Source: Marinicella algicola
Lineage (GTDB): Bacteria > Pseudomonadota > Gammaproteobacteria > Xanthomonadales > Marinicellaceae
Length of the DNA stretch: 64,000 nt
Reading direction: 5' to 3'
NCBI RefSeq assembly: GCF_028401385.1
Contig: NZ_JAQOMR010000001.1
Location: 436,501-500,500, forward strand
Shown here: piece by piece, positions 60,692-64,000 of the stretch
Numbering within the stretch: the first letter of the stretch is position 1
Layout of the letters: the number at the start of each line of letters is the position of its first letter
Position numbers and translations under genes: made by a program
The notes under the pieces: model-generated
What the model was told of the DNA's origin: nothing
What the model saw: the letters and a program-made list of their open reading frames with translations, nothing else
Databases searched by the model: none

Positions 60692-61285
60692 TCAGCCTTT
60701 CTTGTCTTTCGGCTCGTCATCCTTGACGGCGATATCGCCCTCGGGCGTGCCGGACAGGTCAGGCTTTGGCTCTGCCGCCAGTTTTTCAGCCTCTCGCGCT
60801 TCGATGGTCTGCAACTCTTCGACCAGCTTCTGCCGTGCATCCTCGTCCTCAAGAATTTGCTCCAGCCGCTGGCGAAAGGCCGGCATATTGCCGAGCGGAC
60901 CCTTCAGTGCGACAAGCGCCTCGCGAAGCTCGATCAGCTTCTGCAGTTCCGGAACCTGCCGCACCACCGCATCTGGTGAGAAATCCGCAAGGCTCGTGAA
61001 CTCAAGTGTGGTGCGAAGGCGCGCTTCCTCGTCGTCGGAGAGCGTGTCCTTAACCTCCATCTCGCGCTTCAACCCGGCCTCCTTCATCACCGAGGCGAAG
61101 CTGTTCTTGTCCACTGAGAGCATCTCGCGCTCTTCCAGCGGCAAGCCGTCGTCATGACCCAGATAGTCGCCGAGCATGACGAGACGGAGAGGCAGTTCGA
61201 CCTCCTCCTGCTGATCGCCTGTCGCGGGGACATAACGGATATTGATCCGCTCCTTCGGAGCGACGGAACTGTCTTTTCCAGCCAT
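60692..61285 (-). CDS. tssB: T6SS sheath protein TssB (small subunit)
   Basis: The 197-residue partner of TssC. It contains RINIRYVPATGDQQEEVELP, LRLVMLGDYLGHDD, FASVMKEAGLKREMEVKDTL and FSPDAVVRQVPELQKLIELR, the conserved TssB blocks. The acidic-basic tail (KPDLSGTPEGDIAVKDDEP) is longer than usual. It is the first gene of the minus-strand unit, across an A+T-rich gap from tssM. The frame is intact. Confidence 0.94.
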   Translation of the reverse strand: MAGKDSSVAPKERINIRYVPATGDQQEEVELPLRLVMLGDYLGHDDGLPLEEREMLSVDKNSFASVMKEAGLKREMEVKDTLSDDEEARLRTTLEFTSLADFSPDAVVRQVPELQKLIELREALVALKGPLGNMPAFRQRLEQILEDEDARQKLVEELQTIEAREAEKLAAEPKPDLSGTPEGDIAVKDDEPKDKKG

Positions 61286-61556
61286 TTTGTCCTGTCTCCT
61301 GTGTTCATTCAGGCCCGTCGGAAGCCGTGCGGCTACGACCTTGGCGAGTATCCGGAAGAAAATTTCCTAAAATAAGGTAACCTCCATCAGTGGTAATAAT
61401 CACTAACGTCAGTATCTCAGGTTGACAAGACGAGTTTTGAAAAATATCGAATATAAAGGCATTAAGGCTATATTTATTGTAATTTATATTGTTGTAATAT
61501 ATTTTTTACTTAAATATATTTGATCAACGAAATGGCGGCAAGGCGGGAGTGAAACC
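61286..61556. promoter_or_regulatory. A+T-rich divergent control region between tssB and tssM
   Basis: About 270 bases. From about 61430 to 61525 it is strikingly A/T-rich (long runs such as TATATTTATTGTAATTTATA), far below the G+C of the flanking genes. It must carry the promoters of both T6SS units. I could not identify a convincing -24/-12 element (TGGCAC-N5-TTGC), although VasH predicts sigma-54 control. A+T-rich DNA of this kind is a typical target of nucleoid-type silencers such as MucR or Ros in rhizobia. Confidence 0.5.
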
Positions 61557-64000
61557 GTGAAGCAGATCTTTGGACTGGCGAAAGCTCTGGTGCGCGGTTT
61601 CTTTGGTGCGCTGAAAAGCCTAGTAAAATCATATGGTACAGCCAGTTTGATCATCGCCTTCGCCCTTTGCGCGTTCATCTGGTTCCTCGGGCCTCGACTC
61701 AAGGTCTACGATTTCCAGCCATTTGGGCCAGTGACGTTCCGATTGATCGCAATCATTGCGATTATATTCTTCTGGGGGCTAAGCAATTTGCTCTTCGGCG
61801 CGGTGAGCAGACGCAGACAGGAGCGGGCTGGGGAAGAAGAGGTGACAAAGGCGCCGCGGGACCCGGTTAAGGATCGCGTTGATGCGTTCGACCGCAGTTT
61901 CCGCAATGCGATGTCCGCCATCGCAAAGCACTGGATCGGCTCTGATGGCAAGCGCGGGAAACGCTCGGTCTATTCGCTGCCCTGGTATGTGATGCTCGGC
62001 TTTCCCTCAGCCGGGAAGACCTCGTTCATCGTCGAGTCCGATCTCAAGTTTCCGCTGGCGCATCTTTTCTCGCAGGAAGACGCCAAGACTGTGACGAAAA
62101 CCGAGGATGTCGATTATTGGGTTACCGATGACGCCGTTGTTTTCGATGTCGCCGGTCAGTTGCTCACCCATCAGCGCAACCGCGAAGACGACAATATTCT
62201 CGACGTTTCGCGACTTCTCTGGGACAAATTTCTGGGTCTGCTGAATGAATACAGACCCCGCAGGCCGATCAACGGCGCGATCGTCTGCATCGATCTCGTC
62301 GACCTTATACAGTCATCGCCCGAAGTCAGGGAAAACAAGGCAGCCCTTCTGCACGCCCGCCTGGTCGAAATGTCGGAAGCGCTCAGCACGCGCTATACCG
62401 TGCATGTCATCCTGTCCAAGCTGGACCTTCTGGACGGTTTTCACGAGTTCGTCTCCGGGCTGACCAAAGCTCAGCGCGAAGAACCTTTCGGTTTCACCTT
62501 CTCGGTCTATTCGGAGAAGGCCGGAGACAGCTGGGTGGCGGAGTTCGAGAAGGCCTATGACGGCTTTCTCGAGCGTCTCAACAATCTGATGCTGGATCGT
62601 ATCGCCGATCAGCACTCCTCGGAGGCGCGACGTAAACTCTATACCTTCACGCGCCAGCTTTCCGGCCTGAAAATGCTGATCAAGGAATTTCTGGGAACCA
62701 GCCTCCATCAGGACAAGTTCTCGACGGCGCCGCTAGTGCGCGGCGTGTTCATGGCCTCCTGCCGCCAGGAAGCTGTGCCGTTCAACGCTGTCCTGACTGC
62801 GGCCTCGCAGAAATACGAGATCCGCCCGCCCGTGCTTGCCGTCCACGGCGATCACTCGAAGCACTATTTCTCGGCCAATGTGCTCAAATCCGTGATCTTC
62901 GAGGAAGCAGGCCTTGCTGGCGACAATATCCGGCTGGAGCGCGCCAAGCGGATGCGGTTCATCCTCTCAGGCGCCGCGGCTTCGGTTCTGTTCATCGGCT
63001 TTGTCGGCTTTTATTGGCAGGCCTATGAAAGCAACCGCGCCAAGATGGACGAGGTCGTCAATATCGCCAGGACCTACAAGGCGGACGGAGAAAATCAGAT
63101 CGCAAACGTGGCAGATGCGGGGCAGTCTTTCCTCAAGCCGCTGAATGCGCTGCGTTCCGCCGGAACCATTTTCGGCAATTATGACCGCTGGGGCGTCGTG
63201 CCGTCCTTCCTGACGCTGTCGCAGGGGCGGAGGATCGGGCCGGTCATCGACAAGACCTATATCGACGTGTTGCAAGACGGTTTCCTTCCCGATCTTGCGA
63301 GCTATGTGGAGACCGATGTCGTCTCACTCGGCAAGTCGGCCGACACTCGCGATGGCGATAAAAGGCTTGAAGACCTGCGCATCTATCTGATGCTTGGTGA
63401 CACGTCGAAACGCAATAATGCGTTGGTGGAGGAGTGGTACGGCGAAGTCTGGCAAACCCTCTATACCGGATACGACCAGACGCAGCAGGACCTTTCCAGT
63501 CATCTGAAATTTGCCGTCGAGGACGCTAACCTGGAAGTCCCGCTTGACCAGACCGAAGTCGCCTCGGCGCAGGCGGATCTGCGCGCCGTGCCGCGAGACC
63601 TGCGCCTTTATCGCAATATCGAGCAGCTTGCCAAAAGCCAGCTTGTGTCGTCCGTCAACTTCAGAAACGAGATCGGGCCGGCCTATAACATCATTTTCAA
63701 GCCTCCGGTCGACGCCAACGGCAAACCGGAACCGGTGGAAATCCCACCCTTCTTCACCAAGGCCGGCTTTACCGACTTTTTGTCAAGCAGAACGAGGCGC
63801 TGTCCGTCGTTGCCATCGAGGACGCCTGGGTGGCCGGCGAGCGCGACACGGTAAGCTATTCCAAGGAGGATCTGGACGCTTTCCGCAAGCAGGTCGCCGA
63901 ACGCTATGCGACCAATTACATCGATACCTGGACCACCGCTCTGAATCAGCTGGACATCGTCGATTTCGGCAGCCTCGACAAGGGCGTCGACGTGCTTGAG
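61557..64000 (+). CDS. tssM: T6SS membrane-complex protein TssM (IcmF), partial, frameshifted
   Basis: The large inner-membrane T6SS channel component, running off the right edge (about 815 residues seen). Two N-terminal helices (about 28-45 and 60-80) precede a cytoplasmic domain with the P-loop MLGFPSAGKTSFIVE, DYWVTDDAVVFDVAGQLLTH and HVILSKLDLLDGF. A third helix near 470-490 (ILSGAAASVLFIGFVGFYWQ) leads to the periplasmic part. The start is GTG 61557 behind GGGAG. One base is missing in T5 63777-63781; repair gives GFTDFFVKQNEALSVVAIED and the frame stays open to the window end. Confidence 0.92.

Noticed and set aside
61286..61556. Sigma-54 promoter for the T6SS
   Set aside because: VasH makes it likely, but I found no convincing TGGCAC-N5-TTGC element by eye, so no site is annotated.
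1..64000. CRISPR arrays, rRNA genes, riboswitches, replication origin
   Set aside because: I saw no regularly spaced repeats, rRNA segments or recognisable riboswitch cores while reading the window; none is claimed.

Overview
The window (about 60% G+C, dense protein-coding) looks like a chromosomal segment of a Rhizobiales alphaproteobacterium, most likely close to Rhizobiaceae. The pointers are a mannosylfructose-phosphate synthase of the Agrobacterium type, a LOV-HWE histidine kinase, a DUF930 protein, a rhizobial-type Ppx with a basic N-terminal extension, TTT (TctABC) transport and an IS427-group insertion sequence. Species cannot be named from this sequence alone.

Layout. 1-7432: mfpsA (leaving the left edge), glycerate 2-kinase, a lipoprotein polysaccharide deacetylase, leuB, a PAP2 phosphatase and a LOV-PAS-HWE photoreceptor kinase. 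7533-12976: a catabolic/transport locus in which a GntR regulator and an RraA-like protein are divergent from tctC-tctB-tctA and an SDR, around a palindromic operator. 13066-16562: exported beta-carbonic anhydrase, AraC regulator, two-domain GNAT acetyltransferase, UbiX. 16836-17680: an 845-bp IS5/IS427-group element with perfect terminal repeats. 18335-26790: M3 peptidase, MarR regulator plus Bcr/CflA efflux pump, argG, SDR, TfoX-like protein, riboflavin synthase, a small conserved protein, Fe/Mn superoxide dismutase. 26934-36792: second MFS pump, membrane glucose dehydrogenase, DUF2254, DUF1697, oligopeptidase B-like protease, DUF930, sulfide:quinone oxidoreductase. 36989-38716: an FNR/FixK-type box followed by a universal stress protein, a DksA-like zinc finger and a hemolysin III-type membrane protein. 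38797-44878: LprI-like protein, GGDEF-EAL protein, Gfo/Idh/MocA oxidoreductase, RlmE, Ppx. 45218-45291: tRNA-Gln(CTG).

From 45339 to the right edge lies a type VI secretion system (T6SS). At its tRNA edge sit an integrase C-terminal remnant and a truncated DUF4123 adaptor gene, then on the minus strand PAAR, tagO, vasH, clpV, tssL, tssK, tssJ, tagH, tssG, tssF, tssE, tssC and tssB. tssM runs divergently off the right edge from a very A+T-rich intergenic region. tssA, hcp and vgrG are not in the window. The tRNA plus integrase remnant suggests that the T6SS, or part of it, arrived as an island and that its tRNA-side cargo was later deleted.

Data quality: more than thirty genes are broken by single-base frameshifts. 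Nearly all are one-base deletions, most of them in homopolymer runs, including several in one gene and in essential genes. This pattern fits homopolymer undercalling rather than biological decay, so I annotate such genes as single CDS and give the repair site. The apparent GntR-RraA fusion is explained in the same way.
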